From Alphaproteobacteria bacterium (GTDB taxonomy: Bacteria > Pseudomonadota > Alphaproteobacteria > CALKHQ01): a stretch of 64,000 nucleotides of DNA. Positions 1 through 8,288 of the stretch are shown here, in pieces. The notes beneath the pieces were generated by a model. The model made no database searches and was not told the DNA's origin. It saw only the letters and a list, made by a program, of their open reading frames with translations. The first letter of the stretch is position 1. Every line of letters starts with the position of its first letter. The position numbers and the translations under genes are program-made. The stretch is taken from positions 656,920 to 720,919 of the forward strand of contig JAWKYB010000002.1 of NCBI GenBank assembly GCA_041396705.1, written 5' to 3'.

Positions 1-24
1 CGGGGACGCTGCAACGGGCGGCCG

Positions 25-53
25 GTCGGCCCACCGCCCCCCGGTGGGCCGAC
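25..53. terminator. Terminator-like stem-loop at the left edge
   Basis: A perfect 12-bp inverted repeat (arms 25-36 and 42-53) encloses a loop of five C. There is no clear T-run on either side (a weak pyrimidine stretch follows on the plus strand), so it is only terminator-like. It probably ends a gene lying left of the window, ahead of the glutamate-synthase-like gene that starts near 128. Confidence 0.45.
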
Positions 54-127
54 TTCGGCTTCCCGTCCCGCAGCCGCGCGGCGTAGCCTGCCAGAGGTGC
101 GGCTGCGATTCGGGCGGGGAGGTGGGC

Positions 128-1774
128 GTGAGCGAGACGAAGACGGCCGGCCGGGCGCGGTCGCTGGATCCGGTCAAGCTGGCCATGCGCCTGTGGCTGT
201 TCGGCCTGGTCGTAGTGCTGACCATTGCCTGCGCGGTGCTGGCCGTGGCGCTGCATCCCGGCTTCCTGTGGCCGCTGATCCTGCTGGCCCCGCTGACCCT
301 GCTCGGCATCTGGGACCTGGTCCAGCGCCGCCACGCGCTGTTGCGCAACTATCCCCTGCTGGCCCATGTGCGCTGGCTGTTCGAGGATCTGCGCCCCTAT
401 CTGCGGCAGTACATCGTCGAGAGCGACCTGGAGGGGCGGCCGATCCACCGCGATGCCCGCTCGCTGATCTACGAACGGGCCAAGGACGCGCCGGGCGTCC
501 AGCCGTTCGGGACCGAGCTCGACGCCTATTCCGCCGAGTACGAGTGGATCACCCATTCGATCGCGCCGCTGCCGAAGGCGAAGGAGCCGTTCCGCGTCAG
601 CGTCGGCGGGCCGCAGTGCGGCCGCCCCTATTCCGCTTCGGTGCTGAACGTGTCGGCGATGAGCTTCGGCTCGCTCGGTGCGCGGGCGGTGGAGGCGATG
701 AACCTGGGCGCGAAGATGGGCGGTTTCTACCAGGACACCGGCGAGGGCGGCATCTCGCCCTATCACCGCAGGCACGGCGGCGACCTGGTCTGGGAGCTGG
801 GCTCCGGCTATTTCGGCTGCCGCACCGCCGACGGCGGCTTCGACCCGGACAAGTTCGCCGAGCGCGCCGCCGACGACCGGGTCAAGATGGTCGAGATCAA
901 GCTAAGCCAGGGAGCGAAGCCGGGTCATGGCGGCGTGCTGCCTGGCCCGAAGGTGACGCCGGAGATCGCGGCCACCCGCGACGTGCCGGTGTGGACCGAA
1001 TGCGTCTCGCCGGCCGGGCACAGCGCCTTCTCGACGCCGCTGGAGCTGCTCGACTTCGCGGCGCGGCTGCGCGAGCTGGCCGGCGGCAAGCCGGTCGGCA
1101 TCAAGCTGTGCATCGGCCATCCCTGGGAGTTCCTGTCGGTGTGCAAGGCGATGGTGAAGTCGGGCACGCTGCTGGATTTCGTCGTCGTCGACGGCGCCGA
1201 GGGCGGCACCGGCGCGGCGCCGCAGGAGCTGTCGGACCATGTCGGCGCGCCGCTGCGCGAGGGGCTGATCTTCGTGCACAACGCGCTGGTCGGCAGCGGC
1301 CTGCGCGAGCATGTCCGCGTCGCCGCCAGCGGCAAGATCGTCAACGGTTTCGGCATGGCCGCCAACCTGGCCCTTGGCGCCGACTGGTGCAACGCGGCAC
1401 GGGCCTTCATGTTCGCCACCGGCTGCGTGATGTCGCTGCGCTGCCATACCGGTGGCTGCCCGACCGGCGTGACCACCCACGACGCCGCGCTGCAACGGGC
1501 GATCGTGGTGCCGGAGAAGGCCAAGCGCGTCGCCGACTATCACCGCCACACCGTCTCCGCCCTGGCCGAGCTGGTCGCCGCGGCGCGGCTCGACAGCCCG
1601 GCCGCGCTGGAGCCGAAGCACATCTACCACCGGGTCAGCCCGGTCGAGGTGAAGACCATGGACCAGATCTACGAGTTCCTGCAGCCCGGCCAGTTGCTGC
1701 ACGAGCCCGGCGCGACCTCGTTCGCCGCGCACTGGCAGGCCGCGACGGCGGAAAGCTTCAGCCCGGCGGCCTGA
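128..1774 (+). CDS. FMN-binding glutamate synthase family protein
   Basis: Resembles the FMN-binding synthase domain of the glutamate synthase large subunit, found here alone with no amidotransferase domain. A membrane-spanning hydrophobic stretch lies at about residues 20-55. The FMN/synthase barrel follows, with the loop KPGHGGVLPG and then cysteines 433, 439 and 444 (motif CHTGGCPTG), spaced as in the 3Fe-4S ligands of GltB. I chose the GTG at 128, which has GGGAGG just upstream; an in-frame start at 44 would add an unlikely Arg/Cys-rich leader. Stand-alone proteins of this family are common in proteobacteria and their substrate is generally unproven. The stem-loop at 25-53 separates it from whatever precedes it. 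The family is secure, the reaction is not. Confidence 0.85.
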   Translation: MSETKTAGRARSLDPVKLAMRLWLFGLVVVLTIACAVLAVALHPGFLWPLILLAPLTLLGIWDLVQRRHALLRNYPLLAHVRWLFEDLRPYLRQYIVESDLEGRPIHRDARSLIYERAKDAPGVQPFGTELDAYSAEYEWITHSIAPLPKAKEPFRVSVGGPQCGRPYSASVLNVSAMSFGSLGARAVEAMNLGAKMGGFYQDTGEGGISPYHRRHGGDLVWELGSGYFGCRTADGGFDPDKFAERAADDRVKMVEIKLSQGAKPGHGGVLPGPKVTPEIAATRDVPVWTECVSPAGHSAFSTPLELLDFAARLRELAGGKPVGIKLCIGHPWEFLSVCKAMVKSGTLLDFVVVDGAEGGTGAAPQELSDHVGAPLREGLIFVHNALVGSGLREHVRVAASGKIVNGFGMAANLALGADWCNAARAFMFATGCVMSLRCHTGGCPTGVTTHDAALQRAIVVPEKAKRVADYHRHTVSALAELVAAARLDSPAALEPKHIYHRVSPVEVKTMDQIYEFLQPGQLLHEPGATSFAAHWQAATAESFSPAA

Positions 1775-1878
1775 CCGCCGCGCCCGCTCGGGCAGCTACA
1801 GATCATGCGCTTCCGGCCCCGGCCGGCCCGCCCTAGTGCTGCCGCTTCGCGATCCTGTCCTGCGGCGGAGCGGCAACC

Positions 1879-2199
1879 ATGCCCCGATATCCCGATCCTC
1901 GGCACGAGCTGCTCGGCCCCGACCTCGACTGGTCGAGGACCGGCGACGGCGTTCCGGGCCATGGCCCGCTGCCGTCTGGCAAGCCCGGCCCGGCCGGCGC
2001 AATCGCTCTCGCGTTCGGCTGGACCGGCGGCGGGCCGCTCGACGGCGGCGGCTATAACGACCTGCTCTATGGCGGTGCCCTGATCGTCCAGGTCAACCAG
2101 GTCGCGGTCGTCTACACCGTCGTTCTGGACGCGGCGCTGCGGCCGCTGTTCGCTCTGGAAGACCACGACGACGCGGCCGGCGGCATCCTGTTCGCGTAG
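1879..2199 (+). CDS. Small hypothetical protein (106 aa)
   Basis: No family recognised. The reading frame keeps the strong G/C third-position bias of real genes in this region and has an ordinary composition, unlike the Arg/Pro-rich antisense frames around it. The N-terminal 45 residues are rich in Gly, Pro and Asp. The C-terminal half (about 60-90) is hydrophobic and beta-like (around ALIVQVNQVAVVYTVVLDAA) and ends in an acidic stretch. A GGAG lies eight bases before the ATG. It ends ten bases before the convergent thiolase stop. It could be a small standalone domain; function unknown. Confidence 0.5.
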   Translation: MPRYPDPRHELLGPDLDWSRTGDGVPGHGPLPSGKPGPAGAIALAFGWTGGGPLDGGGYNDLLYGGALIVQVNQVAVVYTVVLDAALRPLFALEDHDDAAGGILFA

Positions 2200-2208
2200 G
2201 CGGAGCGC

Positions 2209-3375
2209 CTAGCGCAGCGCCTCCAGGATCGAGACGTAGTTGGCGACGGCGGCGCCGCCCATGTTGAAGACGCCGGCCAGCCGCGCGTCGGCCACCTGCA
2301 TCGCCTCGGCGCGCCCGGTCACCTGCATCGCCGCCATCACGTGCATCGACACGCCGGTGGCGCCGATCGGGTGGCCCTTCGACTTCAGTCCGCCGGAGGG
2401 ATTGACCGGCAGCTTGCCGTCCTTCTCGGTCCAGCCGCCGAGCGCGGCGCGGTGGCCCTCGCCGGGCCCGACCAGACCCATCGCCTCGTACTGGATCAGC
2501 TCGGCGATGGTGAAGCAGTCGTGGGTCTCGACCAGGCTGAGGTCGTCAAGCGCCAGCCCGGCCTGGTCCAGCGCGCGCGACCAGGCCAGCGCGCAGCCCT
2601 CGAACCGGGTCATGTCGCGCCGGCTCATCGGCAGGTAGTCGTTGACTTGGCTGCGGGCGCGGAACACCACCGCCTTGTCCATTGCCAGCGCCGTGTCCAT
2701 GTCGGCCAGCACCACCGCGGCGGCGCCGTCGGAGACCAGGCTGCAGTCGGTCCGCTTCAGCGGCGGGGCGACCATCGGGTTCTTGTCGGAGACGGTGCGG
2801 CAGAAGTCGACGCCCAGGTCCTTCTGCAGCTGGGCCAGCGGGTTGGCGCAGCCGTTGCGGTGGTTCTTGGCGGCGATGTGGGCCAGCGCGTCGGTCTGGT
2901 CGCCGTATTTCTGGAAGTAGAGCTGGGCGATGCGCGCGAACACGCCGGCAAAGCCACCCTCGAGCTCGGCCTCCTCCTTGCGATAGCAGGCCTGCATCAG
3001 GATGCCGCCGACCTTGTCGCCCGGCGTGTCGGTCATCTTCTCCACCCCGATCACCAGCACGATGCGGCCGCGGCCGGCCTCGATCTGGTTCAGCGCCTGG
3101 TGGATGGCGGCGCTGCCGGTGGCACAGGCGTTCTCCACCCGGGTGGCCGGCTTGAAGCGCAGCCGGTCGTCGGCCTGCAGCACCAGCGAGCTGCCGAAGT
3201 CCTGTGCCGAGAAGCCGCCGTTGTACCAGCCGAGATAGATCGCATCGACGTCGTCCGGGCCGATGCCGGCGTCGGCGATGGCATCGGCGGCGGCGCGCAC
3301 GATCAGCGATTCCGCGTCCTGGTCGGCCAGCTTGCCGAACTTGGAATGGGCCCAGCCGACGATGCAGGCGGTCAT
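2209..3375 (-). CDS. SCP2-type thiolase family protein (acetyl-CoA acetyltransferase-like)
   Basis: Thiolase-fold protein of 388 residues. The nucleophile loop ENACATGS places the active cysteine at residue 84. The HDCF motif (around residue 285) and GHPIGATG (His near 335) are typical of SCP2/lipid-transfer-type thiolases that act on acyl-CoA in degradation or in sterol side-chain-like aldol/thiolysis steps. The usual second catalytic cysteine near the C-terminus of classical thiolases is absent, as expected for this branch. GGGAG lies upstream of the ATG. SCP2-type thiolases often sit beside a DUF35/OB-fold partner; none is visible here, the next gene on this strand being an amidotransferase. 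Physiological substrate unknown. Confidence 0.85.
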   Translation of the reverse strand: MTACIVGWAHSKFGKLADQDAESLIVRAAADAIADAGIGPDDVDAIYLGWYNGGFSAQDFGSSLVLQADDRLRFKPATRVENACATGSAAIHQALNQIEAGRGRIVLVIGVEKMTDTPGDKVGGILMQACYRKEEAELEGGFAGVFARIAQLYFQKYGDQTDALAHIAAKNHRNGCANPLAQLQKDLGVDFCRTVSDKNPMVAPPLKRTDCSLVSDGAAAVVLADMDTALAMDKAVVFRARSQVNDYLPMSRRDMTRFEGCALAWSRALDQAGLALDDLSLVETHDCFTIAELIQYEAMGLVGPGEGHRAALGGWTEKDGKLPVNPSGGLKSKGHPIGATGVSMHVMAAMQVTGRAEAMQVADARLAGVFNMGGAAVANYVSILEALR

Positions 3376-3430
3376 GGCGAATCTCCCGACGGAATGGCGG
3401 CCGGTCGCGCGGCCGTGCGGTGGCTCAGAA

Positions 3431-5209
3431 CTATGCGTCGGCCCGGGCCGAGTCCAGCGCGGCGAAGGTATCGGCGTCGCCGGGCTCGACGCCGACCATG
3501 TGGCGCTGGTGCCAGAGGGCGTAGAACAGCAGGGTCCAGGCGGCGAAGCCGTGGCGCTTGTCGTCGCTGTCGAACAGCCGGGTCACCGCGTCCGGCCGGC
3601 ACAGCGCGGCGACGCCGGCCTGGGCCGCGACCAGCGGGCCGAGGCGCTTGCCCTGGCCGCGCAGCCATTGCGCCACCGGCACGGTGAAACCGCGCTTGCG
3701 GCCGAAGGCGTCGGCCTCCGGCAGCGCCTTTTCCAGCCAGTGCCGCAGCAGCCACTTGCCGAGCCGGCCGCGCACCTTCAGCCGGTCGGGCAGCGCGAAG
3801 GCGAACTGCGCGACCGCCGGGTCCAGCAGCGGCACCCGCCCCTCCACGCCATGGGCCATCAGGCAGCGGTCGACCTTGGTCAGCAGGTCGTTGGGCAGCC
3901 AGTCGGTGAAGTCGATCATCTGCGCCACCTGCAGCCGGGTTAGCGCGCCGTGGCTGGCCGCCAGCGTCTCGGCGGCGTCCATGCCGTCGCGCCAGCCGGC
4001 CGGCTGGCTGCGCAGCACGTCCAGGCCGTCGAACATGCCCTTCACCCGCATGCCGCGCCCGCCCCAGAACCACGGCCGCACGGCGCTGCGATAGCGGCCG
4101 TAGCCGGCGAACAGCTCGTCGCCGCCCTCGCAGCACAGGATCACCTTCAGGTCCTGGCGCGCCCGCGCGGCCAGCAGGTAGGTCGGGATCACCGCGTAGT
4201 CCGCCACCGGGTCGTCCATCGCCGCGGCGATGCGCGGCAGATGGCGCCAGACGTCGTCCTCGCCGATCTCGACCTCGACATGCTCGGCCCCGGCCGCCTT
4301 GGCGGTGGCACGTGCGCGTGCGCGCTCGTCGTGCACGTCGGCGCCGCGGAAGCCGGCGGTGTAGGCCCGCACCGGCCGATCGTTCAGCCGCGCCATCACC
4401 GCCAGCAGCGCGCTGGAATCGATGCCGCCGGACAGGAACATCCCATAGGGCACGTCCGAGCGCTGGTGCAGGTCGACGCTTTCCATCAGCACGCGGTCGA
4501 GGCTGGCCAGCGCCGCCGCCTCGTCGATCGGGCGCGGTCCTTCGACCGGCAGCACGCTGCGCCGCCTGCGCTCCAGCACGCGGCCGCCGGCCACCACCAC
4601 CGTCTCGCCGGGCAGCAGCCGCTTGACGCCGGCGAACGGCGTGTTGGCGCCGGTGGAGAACTGCATCTGCAGCAGCTCGGCACGCGCCAGCGGCTCCTCA
4701 TTCCGCTCGACCAGGCCGGCGGCGACCAGCGCCTGCGGCTCGGAGGCGAAGGCGAAGTGGTCGCGGTGCTCGGCGTAGTACAGCGGCTTGATGCCGAACG
4801 GGTCGCGGCTCAGCACCAGCCGGCCGCTGGGCCGGTCGTGGATGGCCAGCGCGTACATGCCGCGCAGCCGGTCGGCGAAGCCGGTGCCGCCGTCGGCGTA
4901 GAGGAACAGCGGCGGCTCGCAGTCGGAGCGGGTGGCGAAGCGGTCCTCGCCCAGCTCGGCGCGCAGCTCGCGGTAGTTGTAGATCTCGCCATTGGCGATC
5001 AGCGTGGTGTGGTTGGGGCCGTGCAGCGGCTGGTCGCCGGTCTGCAGGTCGATGATCGCCAGCCGGGTCTGCACCATCGCCACCCGGTCGGCCTGGTAGG
5101 TGCCGCGACCGTCCGGCCCGCGGTGGGCCAGCGCGTCGCCCAGCCGGGCCAGGATGGCGTCGTGGGAATGGCCGTCGCTGGTCGGCATCACCCCGGCGAT
5201 GCCGCACAT
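3431..5209 (-). CDS. asnB: Asparagine synthase (glutamine-hydrolysing) family protein
   Basis: A 592-residue class II amidotransferase. It begins MCGIAG, so Cys2 is the glutaminase nucleophile (GATase_2 domain, about 1-220). A synthetase domain follows with the PP-loop SGGIDSS at 260-266. The frame stays open upstream, but the MCGIAG start is obligatory because the cysteine must be N-terminal after Met removal. The ATG shares one base with the stop of the upstream glycosyltransferase gene, so the two are probably translationally coupled. In glycan clusters such enzymes amidate sugar carboxylates rather than make free asparagine; with two glycosyltransferases upstream I favour a role in a surface polysaccharide. 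True asparagine synthesis cannot be excluded. Confidence 0.9.
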   Translation of the reverse strand: MCGIAGVMPTSDGHSHDAILARLGDALAHRGPDGRGTYQADRVAMVQTRLAIIDLQTGDQPLHGPNHTTLIANGEIYNYRELRAELGEDRFATRSDCEPPLFLYADGGTGFADRLRGMYALAIHDRPSGRLVLSRDPFGIKPLYYAEHRDHFAFASEPQALVAAGLVERNEEPLARAELLQMQFSTGANTPFAGVKRLLPGETVVVAGGRVLERRRRSVLPVEGPRPIDEAAALASLDRVLMESVDLHQRSDVPYGMFLSGGIDSSALLAVMARLNDRPVRAYTAGFRGADVHDERARARATAKAAGAEHVEVEIGEDDVWRHLPRIAAAMDDPVADYAVIPTYLLAARARQDLKVILCCEGGDELFAGYGRYRSAVRPWFWGGRGMRVKGMFDGLDVLRSQPAGWRDGMDAAETLAASHGALTRLQVAQMIDFTDWLPNDLLTKVDRCLMAHGVEGRVPLLDPAVAQFAFALPDRLKVRGRLGKWLLRHWLEKALPEADAFGRKRGFTVPVAQWLRGQGKRLGPLVAAQAGVAALCRPDAVTRLFDSDDKRHGFAAWTLLFYALWHQRHMVGVEPGDADTFAALDSARADA

Positions 5210-6288
5210 CAGCTTTCTCCGCCCAGGCGAATCCCGCGCGCGTCGAGCAGGCGGCGGAACAGTTCGACATACTGCGCGACCACCACGTCGGGCGTGTAGG
5301 CGGCGCGGTAGACCCGGTGGCCGCCGGCGGCCAGCCGCCTGGCCAGCGCCGGCTGCTCGATCAGGCGGGTCAGCCCGACCGCCATCGCCTCGGCGTCGTC
5401 GACCGGGACCAGCAGGCCGGTCTCCTCGTCCTCCAGCAGCGCGCTCGGCCCGACGCTGGCCGCCGCCAGCACCGGCTTCTCGTGCGCCCAGGCCTCCAGC
5501 ACCACGTTGCCCAGCGGCTCGTGCCGCGACGGGCAGACGAACACGTCGGCGGCGCGGTAGTAGCCGGCGACGTCGTCGCGCCAGCCCGGCAGCCGCACCC
5601 GGTCGGCGGCGCCGCACTCGGCCGCCAGCGCCTCCAGCCGCGCCCGCTCCGGGCCCTCGCCCAGGATCCAGCAATAGACGCCCGGCATGGTCGCGACCGC
5701 ACGGATCAGGATATCGAACGCCTTGTTGGCGTGCAGGCGGCCCATCGCCAGCACCAGCGGCGCCTTCGCCGGAGTGTCCAGGCTGGCCCGCGCGACCGGG
5801 GCGCCCGGCTCCACCGTCACGAAGTTCGGCAGGTAGTGCACCCGCGCCGGCTGCCAGCCCTGGCGCAGGATCCAGTCGGCGATGTCGCGGGTGTTGGCGA
5901 TCAGCGCCTCGCAGTGCTGGTAGTATTTGAGGTCGTAGTAGCCGCCCAGCCGCGCGATGTGCAGGAACGGCGACGAAGGCGAAGCGCGCGGGCACATGTG
6001 GCTTGCCCGGCTCATCCAGGTCAGCACGATATGCGGCATGAAGCGCGAGATCTCCGCGCGCAGTCCGCGCCGGGTGGTGAAGTCGAGCCAGCCGCTGAAC
6101 GGCAGCTCGGTGACCGGGATGCCGGCCGCGCGCAGGGCGGCGACGCGGGCGGCATGCGGCCGGCTGGCGATGTGCTGGGTCACCGAGACCGGCCCGGGGG
6201 CATCCTGCAATGCCTTGGCCAGCCTGACGAAGAACGCCTCGGCGCCGCCGTGCTCGGCGCCGGCGATGGCCTGGAACAGGCGGATCAC
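5209..6288 (-). CDS. Glycosyltransferase family 4 protein
   Basis: About 359 residues with the two-Rossmann GT-B fold of GT4 enzymes. The N-terminal acceptor domain includes an HGGAEAF loop (HGG near residue 12) that follows the first strand. The C-terminal nucleotide-sugar domain has AMGRLHANKAFDILIRA and the E-x7-E signature in the EPLGNVVLEAW segment. I start it at the GTG at 6288, which overlaps the stop of the upstream GT2 gene as GTGA; a longer in-frame extension to 6399 runs through the GT2 gene and looks spurious. It is followed directly by the amidotransferase gene. It is predicted to be a cytosolic or membrane-peripheral enzyme extending a lipid-linked or LPS-core glycan; donor and acceptor are unknown. 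Confidence 0.85.
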   Translation of the reverse strand: MIRLFQAIAGAEHGGAEAFFVRLAKALQDAPGPVSVTQHIASRPHAARVAALRAAGIPVTELPFSGWLDFTTRRGLRAEISRFMPHIVLTWMSRASHMCPRASPSSPFLHIARLGGYYDLKYYQHCEALIANTRDIADWILRQGWQPARVHYLPNFVTVEPGAPVARASLDTPAKAPLVLAMGRLHANKAFDILIRAVATMPGVYCWILGEGPERARLEALAAECGAADRVRLPGWRDDVAGYYRAADVFVCPSRHEPLGNVVLEAWAHEKPVLAAASVGPSALLEDEETGLLVPVDDAEAMAVGLTRLIEQPALARRLAAGGHRVYRAAYTPDVVVAQYVELFRRLLDARGIRLGGES

Positions 6289-7076
6289 TCGTCCTCCAGC
6301 GTGGCCTTGAGATAGCTCAGGATCGGATACAGCGCGGCCATCAGGGCGATCAGGATGCCGTAGCGGCCCTCGCGATAGCCCTTGCGGGCGACATAGCATT
6401 TCCAGAAGCGCGAGAAAATCCGGCGCAGGTTGCGGCCCAATGTCCCGACCTCGCCGCTGGCACGCATGTCGCGCGCGGCCAGCGTGGTGTAGCGGTCGAG
6501 CCGGTGCAGCATGTCGGAGATGCCGGTGTCGACATGATGGATCATGCGCGCGTTCAGCGTCATCTTGGCGCCGTCGAGGGCAAGCTTGGGGTGGACCCGC
6601 TGCGGTCCCCAGCGCTTCGCCCCCCGCGCGAACAGCCGGATGGCGGCGCTGACGCCGATCTGCGCGCCCCAGCCGTAGCGCACAAGCCGGTCGCCGACGT
6701 AGTTGTCGTAGGGCACGACGAAATAGCCGTAGGGCGCGCCGGCGATCGCGGTCCGGATCTCGGCGGCCAGTTCCGGCGTGACCCGCTCGTCGGCGTCGAC
6801 CTCCAGGATCCAGTCGCCGGTGCAGGCATCGATGCCGGTGTTGCGGCGGTCGCCCTCGACCGGCCAGGCGCCGGCGACGATGCGGTCGGTGAAGCGGCGC
6901 GCCACCGCCTCCGAACCGTCGGTGCAGCGGTCGAGCACGACCACCAGCTCGTCGGCGAAGGCGAGCCGTTCCAGGCAGGCGGCCAGCTGGTCTTCCTCGT
7001 CGTGCGCAACGACCAGGGCCGACAGCCGCGGGGCGGCGACGGCCGGGGGCGTGACCGGGCGGTAGGGGCTATCCAT
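6285..7076 (-). CDS. Glycosyltransferase family 2 protein (WaaE/KdtX-like)
   Basis: A 263-residue GT-A glycosyltransferase. SALVVAHDEEDQLAACLERL opens the nucleotide-binding fold, DRCTDGS forms the second loop, and EVDADE carries the DxD metal site near residue 100. The length and arrangement match the LPS-core beta-glucosyltransferases of the WaaE/LgtF/KdtX group. A hydrophobic C-terminal segment (IALMAALYPILSYLKA) suggests membrane contact. I chose the ATG at 7076; upstream codons are Arg/Pro-rich and unconvincing. It is first in a three-gene overlapping minus-strand set with the GT4 and amidotransferase genes and faces the LpxH-like gene across a 300-base divergent region. Its role in core or surface glycan assembly is inferred. 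Confidence 0.85.
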   Translation of the reverse strand: MDSPYRPVTPPAVAAPRLSALVVAHDEEDQLAACLERLAFADELVVVLDRCTDGSEAVARRFTDRIVAGAWPVEGDRRNTGIDACTGDWILEVDADERVTPELAAEIRTAIAGAPYGYFVVPYDNYVGDRLVRYGWGAQIGVSAAIRLFARGAKRWGPQRVHPKLALDGAKMTLNARMIHHVDTGISDMLHRLDRYTTLAARDMRASGEVGTLGRNLRRIFSRFWKCYVARKGYREGRYGILIALMAALYPILSYLKATLEDE

Positions 7077-7376
7077 CGGCTGCCGATATGCACGCTCGCG
7101 CGGCCGCTGTAAACGCCCGCCGCGCCCGTCGCCGGGCCGGCGCCGGCGACCCGGCGGAACCGTCGACCGAGGGCACATGTAAGTAATATCGTCTAGTACT
7201 GTGAGAAAATTGACAGTTCTGTTTCATGGTCCTGTGTGAACATTTTTTGAATTTTGCTTTCACACGAATCATTTCCATTGAATTCGGCCGTTGACTTGCC
7301 CACCGTCCCGGCGGATTCAGCCAGGGCCGAATCGGGAGCGGGGGTTGCCGGGCGACAGCAAGCGCAGGAGCGGGCG
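7077..7376. promoter_or_regulatory. AT-rich divergent promoter region with inverted repeat
   Basis: This stretch separates the minus-strand glycan genes from the plus-strand LpxH-like gene. From about 7180 to 7290 the sequence becomes strikingly AT-rich compared with everything around it, as expected for promoters in a high-GC genome. On the plus strand TTGACA (7210-7215) is a perfect -35 box, but no good -10 follows at the usual distance. An inverted repeat GTGTGAA-N18-TTCACAC spans 7234-7265 and could be an operator. No gene is visible. Confidence 0.5.
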
Positions 7377-8288
7377 ATGAACGCGCATTCGCCGCGCAGA
7401 CAATATCGCACCGTCTGGATCTCCGACATCCATCTCGGCAGCCGCGGCTGCCAGGCCGAGCTGCTGCTCGACTTCCTCGCCCATGTCGAGGCCGAGACCT
7501 GGTATCTGGTCGGCGACATCATCGACGGCTGGCGGCTGGAACGCAGCTGGTACTGGCCGCCGGCGCACGACCGCGCGGTCAGGTCGTTCCTGCGGCTGGC
7601 CGAGCTGGGCCGGCGCGTGGTGCTGGTGCCCGGCAACCACGACGAGGCGCTGCGCCGGTTTGACGGCCGCTTTTTCCAGGGCATCGAGGTGCGCGAGGAC
7701 GCGGTGCACCGGACCGCGGACGGCCGCCGGCTGCTGGTGCTGCACGGCGACCAGTTCGACGGCGTGGTGCGCTGCCACCGCTGGCTGGCGCTGCTCGGCG
7801 ACGGCGCCTATGGCGCCGCGCTGGCGCTCAACCGGCATTTCAACGGCCTGCGCCGCCGGCTCGGCTTTCCCTACCGGTCGCTGTCGGCCGTCCTGAAGCT
7901 GAAAGTGAAGGAAGCGGTGCAGTACATCGGCCGCTTCGAGGAAGCGGTGGCGGCCGCGGCGCGGCAGCGGCGGGTCGACGGCGTGGTCTGCGGCCATATC
8001 CACCATGCCGAGATCCGCACCATCGACGGGGTGCTCTACTGCAACGACGGCGACTGGGTGGAGAGCTGCACCGCGCTGGTCGAACACTTGGACGGCCGGC
8101 TCGAAATCCTGGGCTGGGCCGACCTCAGGCCCGACGCCCATTGCGCCGCGCCGGCGCCGCGCGGCCGCTCGCTGCCGCGCGACACCGTGCTGGCCGGTTA
8201 TGGCATCTCGCTCGAGGAGCCGGAATGCGCATTCTCATCGTCACCGATGCCTGGCTTCCTCAGGTCAATGGCGTCGTCCGCACGCTGA
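7377..8288 (+). CDS. LpxH-like UDP-2,3-diacylglucosamine diphosphatase family metallophosphoesterase
   Basis: A calcineurin-like phosphoesterase with all metal-site motifs in order: SDIHLG, GDIIDGW, PGNHDE, HGDQFD and GHIHHAE. These match the LpxH/YbbF-like family that cleaves UDP-diacylglucosamine to lipid X in lipid A synthesis; close relatives without that activity exist. The ATG at 7377 precedes MNAHSPRRQYRTVWISDIH; an earlier in-frame ATG (7254) would add a leader through the AT-rich promoter region. The C-terminal tail past about residue 250 is low-complexity and overlaps the next gene by 64 bases. Coupling to a glycosyltransferase suggests an envelope-lipid or glycolipid role. Confidence 0.85.
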   Translation: MNAHSPRRQYRTVWISDIHLGSRGCQAELLLDFLAHVEAETWYLVGDIIDGWRLERSWYWPPAHDRAVRSFLRLAELGRRVVLVPGNHDEALRRFDGRFFQGIEVREDAVHRTADGRRLLVLHGDQFDGVVRCHRWLALLGDGAYGAALALNRHFNGLRRRLGFPYRSLSAVLKLKVKEAVQYIGRFEEAVAAAARQRRVDGVVCGHIHHAEIRTIDGVLYCNDGDWVESCTALVEHLDGRLEILGWADLRPDAHCAAPAPRGRSLPRDTVLAGYGISLEEPECAFSSSPMPGFLRSMASSAR

